Positions 1 to 9,960 are shown, counted from the stretch's first letter. The stretch: DNA of 56,964 nt from Methylobacterium ajmalii (GCF_016613415.1 NZ_JACWCT010000118.1:1-56964); one strand, 5' to 3'. The notes: generated by a model not told the origin, from the letters alone. Translations and numbers: made by a program.

Positions 1-156
1 GTCGCACACGGTCTCGCCGGCCCGCGCGCCGGCGGTCGCGGCGAGCAGCACCGCGTCGGTGCCGGCCCGGTGGCCGCCGCGCGCCGGCTGGCGCAGGACG
101 AGCCGGCCGCCGAGCCAGTGATCCGGCCGGGAATCCGGCTCAGGGGCGGGGTTCAT
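1..156 (-). CDS. tRNA1(Val) (adenine-N6)-methyltransferase, N-terminal part (cut by window edge)
   Basis: Only the first 52 codons are present; the gene continues past the left edge. The visible protein begins MNPAPEPDSRPDHWLGG, followed by RLVLRQP and HRAGTDAVLLAA. The G-x-D-A-V-L-L stretch is the usual opening of the SAM-binding Rossmann fold in YfiC/TrmN6-type methyltransferases, which modify A37 of tRNA1(Val). The start codon lies inside the 3' end of the upstream DUF2007 gene (17-base overlap), so the two are probably co-transcribed and translationally coupled. The catalytic NPPY-type motif would lie outside the window, so the assignment rests on the N-terminus alone. Confidence 0.68.
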   Translation of the reverse strand, partial: MNPAPEPDSRPDHWLGGRLVLRQPARGGHRAGTDAVLLAATAGARAGETVCD

Positions 157-373
157 CGCGCAGCTCGTGGGCGAGGCCGGCATCGACCAGGAGGCGCCTC
201 GCCTGGCGGGCATGGTCTTCCGGCACCAGCAGCCGGCGCGGGAAGGCGCCGATCATCCCCTCCATCACGCTGATGTGGTTGTCGGCGACGAGAACCGGGA
301 TGTCGGCCCCGGCCAGGAGCGATTCCGCGAAGCCGATCAGGACGAGGTCGTTGGTGCGGATGAGCTCGATCAT
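140..373 (-). CDS. DUF2007-family small protein
   Basis: 77-residue protein beginning MIELIRTNDLVLIGFAESLL and ending in a charged tail. The order 'hydrophobic strand, helix, ADIPVLVADNH, then RLLVPEDHARQARRLL' is typical of the DUF2007 (putative signal-transducing) fold, a small alpha/beta domain of unknown role. An upstream in-frame start (412) exists, but the ATG at 373 gives the normal family N-terminus, so I prefer it. It overlaps the start of the tRNA methyltransferase gene by 17 bases. Divergent from the polyprenyl synthase gene; the shared promoter region is about 374-576. Confidence 0.75.
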   Translation of the reverse strand: MIELIRTNDLVLIGFAESLLAGADIPVLVADNHISVMEGMIGAFPRRLLVPEDHARQARRLLVDAGLAHELRDEPRP

Positions 374-576
374 GGTGACGTGCGGGGTCCTGTCTCGGAT
401 CGCGGCGGCCATACCACACCTCCCGTCCGGTTGCTCCGCATCCCCAGCGCGCCGGGCCGGTTGCAGGCCTTGCGGCAGCTTGCGTGTTGCCGCCGGGGGC
501 GCTCGCGTGCCAAAGGGGGCGTGAATGGACCGAGGTGCCCCGGTATCCGGGGCGGCTCTCAGGAGATCGCGCGGGC

Positions 577-1605
577 GTGGGCGTCGTACTTCCCCTTCAC
601 GAGAGACCCTCCGATCCGGAGGCCGGCCTCGAGGCCCTGGTGGGGCTCGTGGCGGGCGGGATGGAGCGCGTCAACGCGATGATCCTGTCGCGCACCGGCT
701 CCGACGTGACGATGATCCCGGAGGTCGCCAACCATCTGATCTCCTCCGGCGGCAAGCGGCTGCGTCCGATCCTGACCCTCGCGACCGCCGCGCTCACCGG
801 GTACGACCCGGCGCGCGACGGCGACGTCAAGCTCGCCGCCAGCGTCGAGTTCATGCACACCGCGACGCTCCTGCACGACGACGTGGTCGACGAGAGCGAC
901 ATGCGCCGCGGCAAGGTCGCGGCCCGGATCAAGTGGGGCAACGAGGCCAGCGTCCTCGTCGGCGACTTCCTGCTTGGCCAGGCCTTCAAGATGATGGTCG
1001 AGGTCGGCTCGCTGCGCGCCCTCGACATCCTGTCCTCCGCCGCCTCGGTGATCGCCGAGGGCGAGGTGATGCAGCTCACCGCCGCCCGCTCGACCGAGAC
1101 CACCGAGGACGAGTACCTCGCGGTCATCCGGGCGAAGACCGCCGAGCTGTTCGCCGCCGCCTGCGAGGTCGGCCCGGTCATCGCCGAGCGCCCGAAGGCC
1201 GAGATGGCCGCCTGCCGCAGCTACGGCATGAATCTCGGCATCGCCTTCCAGCTCGTCGACGACGCCCTCGATTACGGCGGCACCAGCGCCGACCTCGGCA
1301 AGAACGTCGGCGACGATTTCCGCGAGGGCAAGATCACCCTGCCGGTGGTGCTGTCGTTCCGCCGCGGCAGCGACGAGGAGCGGGCGTTCTGGCGCCGCAC
1401 CCTGGAGCGCCAGGAGATCGAGGAGCCCCGCGACCTCGACGAGGCGCTCGCGATTATGCGCCGCCACCGCGCCCTGGAGGACACGATCGAGCGCGCCCGG
1501 CATTACGGCGCCATGGCCAAGGACGCGCTGGCGATCTTCCCGGATTCGCCGATGAGGCGGGCCCTGCTCGAAGCCGTGGATTTCTGCATCGCTCGGGCGC
1601 GGTAG
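577..1605 (+). CDS. ispB: Polyprenyl (octaprenyl/decaprenyl) diphosphate synthase
   Basis: 342-residue trans-prenyltransferase that extends FPP/GPP with isopentenyl diphosphate to make the ubiquinone side chain. Both aspartate-rich motifs are present: HDDVVDESDMRRG near residue 98 and FQLVDDALDYGG near residue 226, plus the GGKRLRP motif near the N-terminus. I chose the GTG at 577 because AGGAG lies 11 bases upstream and the protein then starts VGVVLPLHERPSD as in relatives; an open frame extends back to 484 but its extra residues look like non-coding translation. Chain length cannot be read from sequence; ubiquinone-10 organisms would use a decaprenyl enzyme (ddsA), so the symbol is provisional. 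Divergent from the DUF2007/tRNA methyltransferase pair and convergent with ispE. Confidence 0.88.
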   Translation: MGVVLPLHERPSDPEAGLEALVGLVAGGMERVNAMILSRTGSDVTMIPEVANHLISSGGKRLRPILTLATAALTGYDPARDGDVKLAASVEFMHTATLLHDDVVDESDMRRGKVAARIKWGNEASVLVGDFLLGQAFKMMVEVGSLRALDILSSAASVIAEGEVMQLTAARSTETTEDEYLAVIRAKTAELFAAACEVGPVIAERPKAEMAACRSYGMNLGIAFQLVDDALDYGGTSADLGKNVGDDFREGKITLPVVLSFRRGSDEERAFWRRTLERQEIEEPRDLDEALAIMRRHRALEDTIERARHYGAMAKDALAIFPDSPMRRALLEAVDFCIARAR

Positions 1606-1717
1606 CCGCCCGCTCGTCGCTCGGAACGACCTGGGACGCGGCGCAAGCCGGAACGGCGAGGCTCGCCGCCTGCCGTCCCGGTCCGCGCGCTCCGCCGGCG
1701 GCGCGCGAATTCGGATC

Positions 1718-2605
1718 CTACCGCAGCAGCGTCGCCCGCACCCACCAGCCCGGCTGCGCCGCCGTGATGGTGCGCGCCGCCCGGACCGCCGCCGAGCGGT
1801 GGCCGAACAACCCGAACACCGTCGCCCCCGAGCCCGACATCCGGGCGAGCCGGCAATCCGCCTGGTCGCGCAGGGCCGCGAGCGTGTCGCCGATCACCGG
1901 GGCGACCGTCAGGGCCGGGGCTTCGAGGTCGTTGCGGGCCGGCGCGATGCGGGCGATCACGGCGTCGAGACCGGACAGCCCGTCGACCGCCGGATGGGTC
2001 TCGGCGGCCAGGGGATGCGCCTCGCCGACCTTGAGCCCGAGGGCGCGGAAGACCGGCGCCGTCTCGACCGGGACGCCCGGATTGATCAGCACCGCCGGCA
2101 TCGGCGGCAGGGGGAGGGCGGGGCCCACCGCCTCGCCGGCGCCCCGCATCATCCGGGCCCGCGGATCGAGGCAGACCGGCACGTCGGCGCCGGTGCGGCG
2201 CGCCGCCGCCATCAGGGCCGGGTGGTCGGGCGAGAGGCCGTTGAGGCGGCCCAGCAGCCGCAGCGCCGCCGCCGCATCCGACGAGCCGCCGCCGATCCCC
2301 GCCGCCACCGGCAGCCGCTTGACGAGGTGGAAGCGTCCGACCGTCAGGCCCGGCACTTCGGCGGCGAGGTGGCGGGCCGCCCGCACCACGAGGTTGTCGT
2401 CGAGCGGACCGGCCGGACCCGCGGTCGGACCGGTGACCGCGAGATCGAGCGCCGGTCCCGGCTCCAGGCTCAGGAGGTCGCCCGCGGAGGAGCCGGCGAA
2501 GACCACCAGGCTCTCCAGGGCGTGGTAGCCGTCGCCGGGGCGCCGGCCGAGGACGTGCAGGGTCAGGTTGATCTTGGCGGGCGCGCGGGTGGCGAGGGGG
2601 AGCAC
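1718..2605 (-). CDS. ispE: 4-diphosphocytidyl-2-C-methyl-D-erythritol kinase
   Basis: 295-residue GHMP kinase of the MEP isoprenoid pathway; it phosphorylates CDP-methylerythritol with ATP. The N-terminal substrate segment [24 protein letters not shown] region (here [13 protein letters not shown]) and the ATP-binding GHMP loop [18 protein letters not shown] near residue 100 are clear, as is the C-terminal [12 protein letters not shown] motif. The frame stays open far upstream (to 4861), but that part is antisense-type translation of the TPR gene; the GTG at 2605 gives the family-typical start [14 protein letters not shown]. It lies about 100 bases downstream of the TPR gene on the same strand and is convergent with the polyprenyl synthase; both genes serve isoprenoid synthesis. 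Confidence 0.93.
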   Translation of the reverse strand: MLPLATRAPAKINLTLHVLGRRPGDGYHALESLVVFAGSSAGDLLSLEPGPALDLAVTGPTAGPAGPLDDNLVVRAARHLAAEVPGLTVGRFHLVKRLPVAAGIGGGSSDAAAALRLLGRLNGLSPDHPALMAAARRTGADVPVCLDPRARMMRGAGEAVGPALPLPPMPAVLINPGVPVETAPVFRALGLKVGEAHPLAAETHPAVDGLSGLDAVIARIAPARNDLEAPALTVAPVIGDTLAALRDQADCRLARMSGSGATVFGLFGHRSAAVRAARTITAAQPGWWVRATLLR

Positions 2606-2706
2606 GGCGACGTCTCTCGAACGGCAGGTCTTCAACGGCGAAGGGGCGCGGTGCCTGTCCGGCACCGCGCCCGCGGTCGTAATTCCGATGGAGGAGAGGA
2701 GGGGCC

Positions 2707-4572
2707 TCAGCCCCCGCTCTTCGTCTCGGTGCCCATCGCCGGCGGCTCGGTCGGCGCCGGGGCGCCCTTCGGCATCTCGGGCTGGGGCGCCGGGGCGGGC
2801 TGGCTCTCGGCGGTGGCGGCCGGTTTTTCCAGCTCCGGCAGCCCGTCCTTGAGCTTCGCCTCGATCTTCGCCAGGTCCTCCGGCTCGGGGTTCAGGTCCT
2901 TGGCGTGCTGCCACTGGAACTTGCCCTCGAGCCGCCGGCCGGAGCGCCAGTAGGCGTCCCCGAGGTGATCGTTGATCGTGGGATCGCCCGGCTTCAGCTC
3001 GATCGCCTTCTCGAGCTCGCGCACCGCGTCGTCCCAGCGGCCGAGGCGGTAATAGGCCCAGCCCAGGCTGTCGATGATCATGCCGTCGCGCGGTTGGAGG
3101 TCGACCGCCTGCTTCAGCATGCGGAAGGCCTCGTCGATGTTCATGTTCTGGTCGACCCAGGAATAGGCCAGGTAGTTCAGCACCTGGGCGCGGCCGTTCG
3201 GCTGCGTCGCCGGCACCAGCTCCAGCGCCTTCTTCAGGTCGGCCTCGGCCTTCGGCCAATCCTTGGCCCGCTCGTAGGACGTACCGCGGAAGTAGTACAG
3301 GGTCCAGTAGTTGCGTGCCGGCTGGTCGCCGATCAGGTCGATCGCCTTGGTGTAGGTCTGGGTCGACTCGATGTACTTCTTGCGCGAGCGCTGCACGTTG
3401 CCGAGCGCCGAGATCACGTCGATGTCGTTCGGGTAGGTCTTGGCGACCTGGTCGAGATGGGCGAGCGCCTCCTCGCCCTTGCCCATCTGCTCGAGGTTGA
3501 GCCCGATCTGGATGTCGGCGTTGAGCTTGAGCGGCGAGCTCGCCGGCATGCGGGCGAAGACCTCGTTCGCCCGGTCGGGCGCCTTCATCCGCTCCAGCGT
3601 GTCGGCCAGCGTCAGCAGCGCCAGGGAATGCTCGGGCGCGAGGTAGAGGGCGAGGCGCAGGTACACCACCGCCGGCAGCTCGTCGCCCTGCGAGGTCCCG
3701 GCCGAGCCGAGACCGTAGAGCACCTCGGCGGCGCCCTCCTGGGCCGAGTTGATCAGGGGGGTGAGCGGCTTTCCGGCCTTCAGCTTGTCGAGGGCGTCGC
3801 GCACGATCGGGTGGCGCGGCAGGACGTTGTCGAATTCCTGGTAGGCCGCCACCGCGAGGTCGGGCCGGCCCGACTCGGCCTCGAAGCGCCCGTAGGCGTC
3901 GACGATGCGCAGGGTGTTGCGATCGGAATCGTAGGCCGATTTCAACCGGCGCTCCGCCTCGACCTTGTCGCCGACGAGCGCGGCGATCAGGCCCGCGTGG
4001 TAGTCGCGGAAGACGTTGTAGTAGCGCTCGCCCTTGAGCTTGTTGATCGTCTCCTGCGCCTTCTTGCCCTCGCCGGTCCCGGCATAGGACCAGGCGGTGA
4101 GCAGCGTCGAGGTCAGGTCGGCGGCCGCGCCCTTGCCGCCGCGCTGCAGGTTCTGGCGCGCCGCGGCGAATTGCTTGGCCTTGATCTTCTGCACGCCGAG
4201 CGCGAGCTGGGCGAGGCCGTTGGCCCCGTCGCGCTGCGTCAGCTTCTCGGCGGCGCGGAACGCCTCCGGCAGCGAGCCGTCGGCGAGCAGCGCCACGAAG
4301 GAGCGCTCCAGGAGTTCCGCGTTGCGCGGATCGCCCTTCACCGCCTCGCGGTAGTAGGTGGCGGCGGCGGCCGTGTCGCGGGAGGCGCCGGCGATGTAGG
4401 CGGCGAGGAAGTTGCCCTCCAGCGAATCGGCCGGCTCGTAGGATTGCGGCGCCGCCACCTCCCGCATCGGAAGCCGCGCGGCGTTGGCCGGCGCCGTCGA
4501 GGCGGCGAGGAGCAGGGCCAGCGCGGCGAGCGCATGTCCGCGGCGGGGGGCGGGGATTCGGGTCTTGAGCAC
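2707..4572 (-). CDS. Secreted/periplasmic tetratricopeptide-repeat protein
   Basis: About 621 residues. The N-terminus has a signal peptide ([16 protein letters not shown], cleavage after AANA-like TAPANA). The rest is alpha-helical with many TPR-like units; the clearest are near the C-terminus ([39 protein letters not shown]). The tail from about residue 580 is rich in Pro, Ala and Glu. Role unknown; TPR proteins of this layout act as scaffolds for envelope or polysaccharide machinery. Start: TTG at 4575 and GTG at 4572 are adjacent; GGAG lies 7-10 bases upstream of both. Same strand as ispE, 101 bases upstream of it; the position beside ispE may be coincidental. Confidence 0.85.
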   Translation of the reverse strand: MLKTRIPAPRRGHALAALALLLAASTAPANAARLPMREVAAPQSYEPADSLEGNFLAAYIAGASRDTAAAATYYREAVKGDPRNAELLERSFVALLADGSLPEAFRAAEKLTQRDGANGLAQLALGVQKIKAKQFAAARQNLQRGGKGAAADLTSTLLTAWSYAGTGEGKKAQETINKLKGERYYNVFRDYHAGLIAALVGDKVEAERRLKSAYDSDRNTLRIVDAYGRFEAESGRPDLAVAAYQEFDNVLPRHPIVRDALDKLKAGKPLTPLINSAQEGAAEVLYGLGSAGTSQGDELPAVVYLRLALYLAPEHSLALLTLADTLERMKAPDRANEVFARMPASSPLKLNADIQIGLNLEQMGKGEEALAHLDQVAKTYPNDIDVISALGNVQRSRKKYIESTQTYTKAIDLIGDQPARNYWTLYYFRGTSYERAKDWPKAEADLKKALELVPATQPNGRAQVLNYLAYSWVDQNMNIDEAFRMLKQAVDLQPRDGMIIDSLGWAYYRLGRWDDAVRELEKAIELKPGDPTINDHLGDAYWRSGRRLEGKFQWQHAKDLNPEPEDLAKIEAKLKDGLPELEKPAATAESQPAPAPQPEMPKGAPAPTEPPAMGTETKSGG

Positions 4573-4739
4573 CAAACTCGTGGCTCCGTGGTCGCGCCGG
4601 CCGCGGCGCCGGCACGCGAAATCGGCGCGACATTGGACCCTGCGCGGGGCAGCGGCAAGACCAAAGGGCGGCGGCGATGTGTCGGGGTGGGCGGCGGCTT
4701 GCCCGCCCGGCGGGCGCCGCCGCGGCTAACCGTGATCTC

Positions 4740-4754
4740 GGTTGCAGTGCAACC
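4740..4754. promoter_or_regulatory. Inverted repeat in the TPR/chemoreceptor intergenic region
   Basis: GGTTGCA-G-TGCAACC is a perfect inverted repeat with one central base, placed 79 bases before the chemoreceptor ATG in the AT-richer half of a 260-base divergent intergenic region. Its symmetry fits a dimeric repressor or activator site; no protein can be assigned. Confidence 0.35.
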
Positions 4755-4832
4755 TGTAAGATCGATTTTAAGCATTCGAAGCCATAACACGACACGGCAT
4801 CAATCGAGGGTGCCTCTTCGGAGCCGCCGGGC

Positions 4833-6890
4833 ATGTCGTTGCGTGCACAAATTTTCGTCATCTTGGGTTCGGTCGGCTGCCTTCTGGTCTGGCTCTCCGG
4901 TTATCAGGTCGCCGAGGCGTGGCGGCAGGCCGACGTCATGCGGCGGGCGGCCGACGCCAACCGCGCGACCGACGGATTCTCCGCCGCCGCCGCCGCGCTC
5001 GCGGCCGAGCGCGGGTTGACGAACGGCTGGCTCGCCAAGCCTCCGGCCGCCTCGGAGCACCCGGCGCTCGCCCGATTGCGGGAGGAGGGGGACCGCCAGC
5101 TCGCAGGCGCCCTCGATGGCCTGCGCCGGGACGCGGCCGTGACCCGGGCCGCGGCCGCCCTCGACGAGGCGCGCCGCGACCTCGACGCCCTGCGCCGGCG
5201 GGTCGACCGGGTCCTGTCCGGCACGCCGGATGCCGACCTCGCCGCCGCCTGGTTCCCCGCCGCCACGGGCGTGATCACCCGCGAGCTCGCCCTGTTCGAC
5301 GCGGTGCGGGCCGGGATCGCCGGCGCGGTGCCGGGCCCGATCCATCACGGCCTCGACGTGAAGCGGGCGCTGTGGGAGGCCGGCGAATATGCCGGGCGCG
5401 AGCGCGGGCGCCTCAACGGCGCGATCTCCGGGCGCCAGCCTCTCGCCGTCGACCAGATCCGCGGCCTGTCCGCCTTCGCCGGGCGCATCGAGGGCGCGCT
5501 CGCCGCCGCCCGCGCCTCCGGGGACGTGCTCGGCGACGGCGTCCGGGACGCGCTGTCCGCCGCCTCCCGCCGGGCCGAGGCGTTCGAGGCGACCCGTGCC
5601 GCCGTGTTCCGCGCCGGTGCCGCCCGCGAGCCCTATCCGGTGACCGCCGAGGAGTGGTTCCGCCAAGCGACCGAGGTGATCTCGGGTTTCGGCCAGGCCC
5701 GGGCCGCCGCCACCGCGGCGCTCGGCGCCGTCGTGGCCGAGGAGATCCGGGCGAGCGAGGGCTGGCTCGTCTCGGCCCTGGCGATCCTCGCCCTCGCCGT
5801 CGCCACGGTTGCCGGCGGCGCCCTGCTGCTGGTGCGGGGCGTCACCGGCCCGCTCGCCCGGATGATCGAGGCGATGCGCCGCCTCACCGCCGGCGACCTC
5901 GCCGTCGCGATCCCGTCCGCCTCGTCCCGCAGCGAGATCGGCGCCATGGCGAGCGCGATGGCGCAGCTGCGCGACGGCCTCGCCCGCGCCGCCGGCCTGG
6001 AGCAGGAGGCGGCCCTGGCCCGGGCGGGCGCGGAGGCCCAGCGCCGCGCGGCCCTGCGCGACCTCGCCGACCGGTTCGAGGGCGCGGTCGGCGGCGTCCT
6101 CATCGCGGTGACTGCGGCCTCCTCGGAGATGGAGGCCACGGCGCGCGGCATGACCGAGATCGCCGGGCGCACCGCCGGGCAGAGCACCACGGTCGCGGCG
6201 GCCGCCGAGGAGGCCTCGTCCAACGTCGCCACCGTGGCGGCGGCGGCCGGCCAGCTCGGCGCCTCGGTGGACGAGATCGGCCGCCGGATCGGCGCCTCGG
6301 CCGAGATGGCCCGCACCGCCTCCGAGGCCGCCGGGGAGACGGCCCGCCTCGTCCACGACCTGCAGCAGGGCGCGGCCAGGATCGGCGACGTGCTCGGGCT
6401 GATCTCGTCGATCGCCGACCAGACCAACCTCCTGGCGCTGAACGCCACCATCGAGGCGGCACGGGCCGGCGCGGCCGGACGGGGCTTCGCGGTGGTGGCC
6501 GCCGAGGTGAAGGCGCTCGCCGGGCAGACCGGGCGCGCCACCGCCGAGATCGCCGAGCAGGTGACCCGCATCCAGGGCTCGACCGAGAAGGCCGTGGCGG
6601 CGATCGGCGGCATCGCCGGGCGCATCGGCGAGATCAGCGACGCCTCGACCGCCGTCGCGGCGGCGGTGGAGGAGCAGGGCGCCGCGACCCAGGAGATCGT
6701 GCGCAACATCGGCGAGGCGGCCAAGGGCACCGGCGAGGTGACGGGCGGAGTCGTCCAGGTCGCGGGCGCCGCCGACGAGACCGGCGCTGCGGCGAGCCAG
6801 GTCCTCTCGGCCGCCAGCGAGCTGGCGCGCCAGTCCGAGCACCTGCGCGGCGAGGTCGGCCGGTTCCTCGCGACGGTCAGGGCGGCGTGA
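4833..6890 (+). CDS. Methyl-accepting chemotaxis protein with NIT-like periplasmic sensor
   Basis: 685 residues. Transmembrane helix 1 is at about residues 6-24, a long periplasmic helical region spans 25-309, transmembrane helix 2 is at 310-334 ([20 protein letters not shown]), HAMP follows at 335-390 and the cytoplasmic signalling domain runs to the end. The kinase-contact tip is intact ([19 protein letters not shown], near 527). The periplasmic part has two stretches, [13 protein letters not shown] and [17 protein letters not shown], that resemble the NIT (nitrate/nitrite sensing) helix-bundle signature; this is inference. No C-terminal CheR-tethering pentapeptide is visible. GGAG lies 9 bases before the ATG. 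It stands alone, without che genes nearby. Confidence 0.9.
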   Translation: MSLRAQIFVILGSVGCLLVWLSGYQVAEAWRQADVMRRAADANRATDGFSAAAAALAAERGLTNGWLAKPPAASEHPALARLREEGDRQLAGALDGLRRDAAVTRAAAALDEARRDLDALRRRVDRVLSGTPDADLAAAWFPAATGVITRELALFDAVRAGIAGAVPGPIHHGLDVKRALWEAGEYAGRERGRLNGAISGRQPLAVDQIRGLSAFAGRIEGALAAARASGDVLGDGVRDALSAASRRAEAFEATRAAVFRAGAAREPYPVTAEEWFRQATEVISGFGQARAAATAALGAVVAEEIRASEGWLVSALAILALAVATVAGGALLLVRGVTGPLARMIEAMRRLTAGDLAVAIPSASSRSEIGAMASAMAQLRDGLARAAGLEQEAALARAGAEAQRRAALRDLADRFEGAVGGVLIAVTAASSEMEATARGMTEIAGRTAGQSTTVAAAAEEASSNVATVAAAAGQLGASVDEIGRRIGASAEMARTASEAAGETARLVHDLQQGAARIGDVLGLISSIADQTNLLALNATIEAARAGAAGRGFAVVAAEVKALAGQTGRATAEIAEQVTRIQGSTEKAVAAIGGIAGRIGEISDASTAVAAAVEEQGAATQEIVRNIGEAAKGTGEVTGGVVQVAGAADETGAAASQVLSAASELARQSEHLRGEVGRFLATVRAA

Positions 6891-6925
6891 CGATCAGGCG
6901 CTCGCCGCGAGAGAGAAGTCGCGGG

Positions 6926-6953
6926 CTCCCCTCTCCCGTACGGGAGAGGGGAG
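6926..6953. repeat. 28-base perfect palindrome between convergent genes
   Basis: CTCCCCTCTCCCG / CGGGAGAGGGGAG arms flank a central TA. It lies between the convergent chemoreceptor and ETF-QO genes, so it could act as a bidirectional transcription stop, but there is no T-run. The arms share the CTCCYCTCCC theme of the elements at 16181-16378 and 34771-34860. Confidence 0.7.
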
Positions 6954-6993
6954 GTGCGCTTCGGTCGGAAGCGCGGGTAGCGGAGAACAGGGT

Positions 6994-8658
6994 CTACATG
7001 TTCACGTAGTTCGGACCGCCCGGGCCTTCCGGGGTGACCCAGTTGATGTTCTGGTTCGGGTCCTTGATGTCGCAAGTCTTGCAGTGGACGCAGTTCTGCG
7101 CGTTGATCTGGTAGCGCGGCGCACCGCCCTCCTCGACCCACTCGTAGACGCCGGCCGGGCAGTAGCGGCCGGACGGCCCGCCGAACACGTCGTGCTCGGA
7201 GGATTTCTGCAGCCCCATGTCCTTCACCTGGAGGTGGACCGGCTGGTCCTCCTCGTGGTTGGTGTTCGACAGGTAGACCGAGGAGAGCCGGTCGAAGGTC
7301 AGCACCCCATCGGGCTTGGGGTACTTGATCGGCGTCACGTCCTTGAGCGGCTTGGTGCAGGCGTAGTCCGGCTTGCCATGCTTGAGCGTGCCGAACAGCG
7401 ACACGCCGGCGAGCTCGTTGAGCCACATGTCGAGGCCGCCCAAGCCCACGCCGACCATCGTGCCGTACTTCGACCACAGCGGCTTGACGTTGCGCACCCG
7501 CTTCAGGTCGTGACCGATCGGGCTCGAGCGCCAGCCCTCCTCGTAGGAGGTCAGCTCGTCCTGGGCGCGGCCGGCGGCGAGCGCCTCGTGGATCGCCCCG
7601 GCGGCCTGCATGCCCGACAGCACCGCGTTGTGCGAGCCCTTGATGCGCGGCACGTTGACGAAGCCGGCCGAGTCGCCGACGAGGCAGCCGCCCGGGAAGA
7701 CGAGCTTGGGCACCGACTGCCAGCCGCCCTCCATGATCGCCCGGGCGCCGTAGCCGATGCGCTTGGCGCCCTCGAACACGTCCCGGATCATCGGGTGGGT
7801 CTTGAAGCGCTGGAACTCCTCGAACGGCGACAGGGTCGGGTTCTCGTAGTTCAGGTGCGTGACGAACCCGACCGAGACCAGGTGGTCGTCGAAGTGGTAG
7901 AGCCAGGAGCCGCCGCCGGCCTTGTTCGGCAGCGGCCAGCCCATCGAGTGCCGCACCAGCCCCGGCTGGAATTTCTCGGGCTTGACCTGCCACAGCTCCT
8001 TCACGCCGAGCCCGTATTTCTGGTGGTCGGAATGCTGGTTGAGGCGGTAGCGGTCGATCAGCTTCTTGGTCAGCGAGCCGCGGGCGCCCTCGCCGAACAC
8101 CGTGTACTTGGCGCGCAGCTCCATGCCGCGGGTGAAGTCGTCCCGCGCGTCGCCCGAGCGGGCGATGCCGAGGTCGCCGGTGGCGATGCCCACGACCGCG
8201 CCCGCCTCGTCATAGAGAATCTCGGCGGCCGGGAAGCCCGGGTAGATCTCGACGCCGAGCTCTTCCGCCTTGCGGCCGAGGAACTTGGTCACGTTGGAGA
8301 GCGAGCCGACGAAGTTGCCGTGGTTGCTCATCAGCTTGGGGAAGGCGATGTTAGGCAGCGAGAGGCCGCCCGCCGGCCCGAGGAACAGGAACTCGTCCTT
8401 CACCACCTCGGTCTTGAGGGGGCGGTCCGGGTCCTCGCGCCAGCCGGGCGCCAGGCTATCGAGCCCGCTCGGGTCGATCACCGCGCCCGACAGGATGTGC
8501 GCGCCGACCTCGCTGCCCTTCTCGACCACCACCACCGACACCTCGGTGCCGGCTTCCGCGGCGAGCTGCTTCAGCTGGATGGCGGCAGCCAGCCCGGCCG
8601 GGCCCGCTCCGACGATCACCACGTCGAAGTCCATCGCCTCGCGTTCCGGCAGCTCCAT
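6994..8658 (-). CDS. Electron transfer flavoprotein-ubiquinone oxidoreductase
   Basis: 554 residues, the full family length. FAD-binding N-terminus DFDVVIVGAGPAGLAAAIQL, central membrane-associated ubiquinone-binding region, and C-terminal 4Fe-4S cluster ligands: RYCPAGVYEW near 498 and CVHCKTCDIKDP near 523-534. The enzyme passes electrons from reduced ETF (fed by acyl-CoA and N-methyl dehydrogenases) to the ubiquinone pool at the inner face of the inner membrane. ATG at 8658. No etfAB nearby; the acyl-CoA dehydrogenase at 53.5 kb is a plausible upstream source of electrons. Divergent from the uracil-DNA glycosylase gene; a palindromic operator-like site (8683-8700) lies 25 bases upstream of the start. 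Confidence 0.96.
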   Translation of the reverse strand: MELPEREAMDFDVVIVGAGPAGLAAAIQLKQLAAEAGTEVSVVVVEKGSEVGAHILSGAVIDPSGLDSLAPGWREDPDRPLKTEVVKDEFLFLGPAGGLSLPNIAFPKLMSNHGNFVGSLSNVTKFLGRKAEELGVEIYPGFPAAEILYDEAGAVVGIATGDLGIARSGDARDDFTRGMELRAKYTVFGEGARGSLTKKLIDRYRLNQHSDHQKYGLGVKELWQVKPEKFQPGLVRHSMGWPLPNKAGGGSWLYHFDDHLVSVGFVTHLNYENPTLSPFEEFQRFKTHPMIRDVFEGAKRIGYGARAIMEGGWQSVPKLVFPGGCLVGDSAGFVNVPRIKGSHNAVLSGMQAAGAIHEALAAGRAQDELTSYEEGWRSSPIGHDLKRVRNVKPLWSKYGTMVGVGLGGLDMWLNELAGVSLFGTLKHGKPDYACTKPLKDVTPIKYPKPDGVLTFDRLSSVYLSNTNHEEDQPVHLQVKDMGLQKSSEHDVFGGPSGRYCPAGVYEWVEEGGAPRYQINAQNCVHCKTCDIKDPNQNINWVTPEGPGGPNYVNM

Positions 8659-8682
8659 CCCGTCTCTCCCTCTGTCTCGTAT

Positions 8683-8700
8683 TAGTTCACATATAAACTA
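8683..8700. promoter_or_regulatory. Operator-like inverted repeat upstream of ETF-QO
   Basis: TAGTT-CACATATA-AACTA: perfect 5-base arms in an AT-rich patch (8675-8705) within otherwise about 70% GC sequence, directly upstream of the ETF-QO start on the minus strand. Looks like a promoter/operator overlap; the regulator is unknown. Confidence 0.4.
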
Positions 8701-8853
8701 TCGTGGACCGCCTCAAGCGGTTCCGTCGGCGGGACCGTGCGACGGCATGTCCCCCGGTGCAAGCGCCCGGGTCCGGGGCGGGGCACGAGATTGCCTGTGC
8801 GCGTCCTGTCGCGCCGGTTGTCCACAGCCGGGCGACACGCCACATCTCATCCC

Positions 8854-9840
8854 ATGACGCCCGACGCTCCCGACAGCCGCGACCTGCTCTCCTTCCTCGA
8901 CTTCCACGTCGAGGCCGGCGTCGACGTCGCGCTGGACGAGACGCCGCACGACCGCTTCGCCGAGCCGGAGGCCCCGCGCCGGGCCGTCCGGATGGCGGCC
9001 GCCGACGACGCGCCGTCCGCCGAGACCGCGCCGCCGCGCGAGATGGAGCGCCACGGGGCGCAGGGCCAGGAAGCCGCTCGCCAGGAAGCCGCTCGTCAGG
9101 AAGCATTTCGGCCGGAGACGTTTCGCCAGGAGACCTTCCGGCACGAGCCGGTCCGTCCGCCGCCGGCCCGGCCGGATGTTCCGCGTGCCGAACCGCAGAC
9201 CACCTACGGCCGTTCCGCCGCCGCCGCCCCGGGCGAGGCGGCGGGCGATGCCCGGGAACTCGCCGCCACCGCGGCGAGCCTGGAGGAGCTCGAAGGGCTG
9301 CTCGCCCGGTTCGAGAGCTGCGCCCTGCGCTTCACCGCCAAGAACCTCGTCTTCGCCGACGGCAACCCGCAGGCACGGGTGATGTTCGTCGGCGAGGCGC
9401 CCGGCGCCGACGAGGACCGGATCGGCAAGCCGTTCATGGGCCGCTCGGGCCAGCTCCTCGACCGGATGATGGCGGCGGTCGGGCTCGACCGCACCAACGC
9501 CTATGTCGGCAACGTCGTGCCTTGGCGCCCGCCCGGCAACCGCAACCCGACCCCGCAGGAACTCGCGACCTGCAAGCCGTTCGTCGAGCGCCAGATCGCG
9601 CTCGCCGATCCCGACATCCTGGTCTGCCTCGGCGGCGTCGCCACCCAGGCGCTCGCCGGCACCAAGGACGGCATCCTGAAATCCCGCGGGCGCTGGTTCC
9701 CGTACCGGACCGCCAAGCGTGAGATCCGGCTGCTCGCCACCCTGCATCCCGCCTACCTGCTGCGCCAGCCGCTCCAGAAGCGCCTCGCCTGGCGCGACTT
9801 CCGGGCCCTGCGGGCCGCCCTCGACGAGAGCGGGCAGTAG
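8854..9840 (+). CDS. Uracil-DNA glycosylase, family 4 type, with repeat-rich N-terminal extension
   Basis: 328 residues. The last 230 form the family-4 (thermostable-type) uracil-DNA glycosylase domain: GEAPGADEDRIGKPFMGRSG near 178, the NVVPWRPPGNRNPTP segment and the C-terminal HPAYLLRQP catalytic loop near 297. It removes uracil from DNA in base-excision repair. Family members bind a 4Fe-4S cluster with a CxxC N-terminal pair; here only one Cys is seen (FESC), while TCKPF and VCLGG supply two more, so the cluster may be altered. The first ~130 residues are a low-complexity extension with six pentapeptide repeats (see 9067-9156). ATG at 8854 chosen over an in-frame upstream extension because the latter runs into the divergent promoter. 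Confidence 0.9.
   Translation: MTPDAPDSRDLLSFLDFHVEAGVDVALDETPHDRFAEPEAPRRAVRMAAADDAPSAETAPPREMERHGAQGQEAARQEAARQEAFRPETFRQETFRHEPVRPPPARPDVPRAEPQTTYGRSAAAAPGEAAGDARELAATAASLEELEGLLARFESCALRFTAKNLVFADGNPQARVMFVGEAPGADEDRIGKPFMGRSGQLLDRMMAAVGLDRTNAYVGNVVPWRPPGNRNPTPQELATCKPFVERQIALADPDILVCLGGVATQALAGTKDGILKSRGRWFPYRTAKREIRLLATLHPAYLLRQPLQKRLAWRDFRALRAALDESGQ
9067..9156 (+). repeat. Six in-frame 15-base tandem repeats in the glycosylase N-terminal extension
   Basis: Six consecutive 15-base units encode QEAAR, QEAAR, QEAFR, PETFR, QETFR and HEPVR. The first two DNA units are almost identical and later ones diverge, which indicates stepwise tandem duplication with the reading frame kept. Confidence 0.85.
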
Positions 9841-9960
9841 GCGCGTGCGGCGCGGCCGCCCAAAGCGGAACCGTGCCGGCTCCCGTTGATTACTCTTGAG
9901 CCTCAGGCCTGCGCCGCGTAGCCGTCGCGGCCAAGGTTCACGGGCCGACGGGACGCTGAC

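Noticed and set aside
1718..4861. A single minus-strand frame that would fuse ispE to an 750-residue upstream part
   Set aside because: The upstream part overlaps the TPR gene in another frame and has Arg/Pro/Ala-rich low-complexity sequence; only the last 295 codons are ispE.
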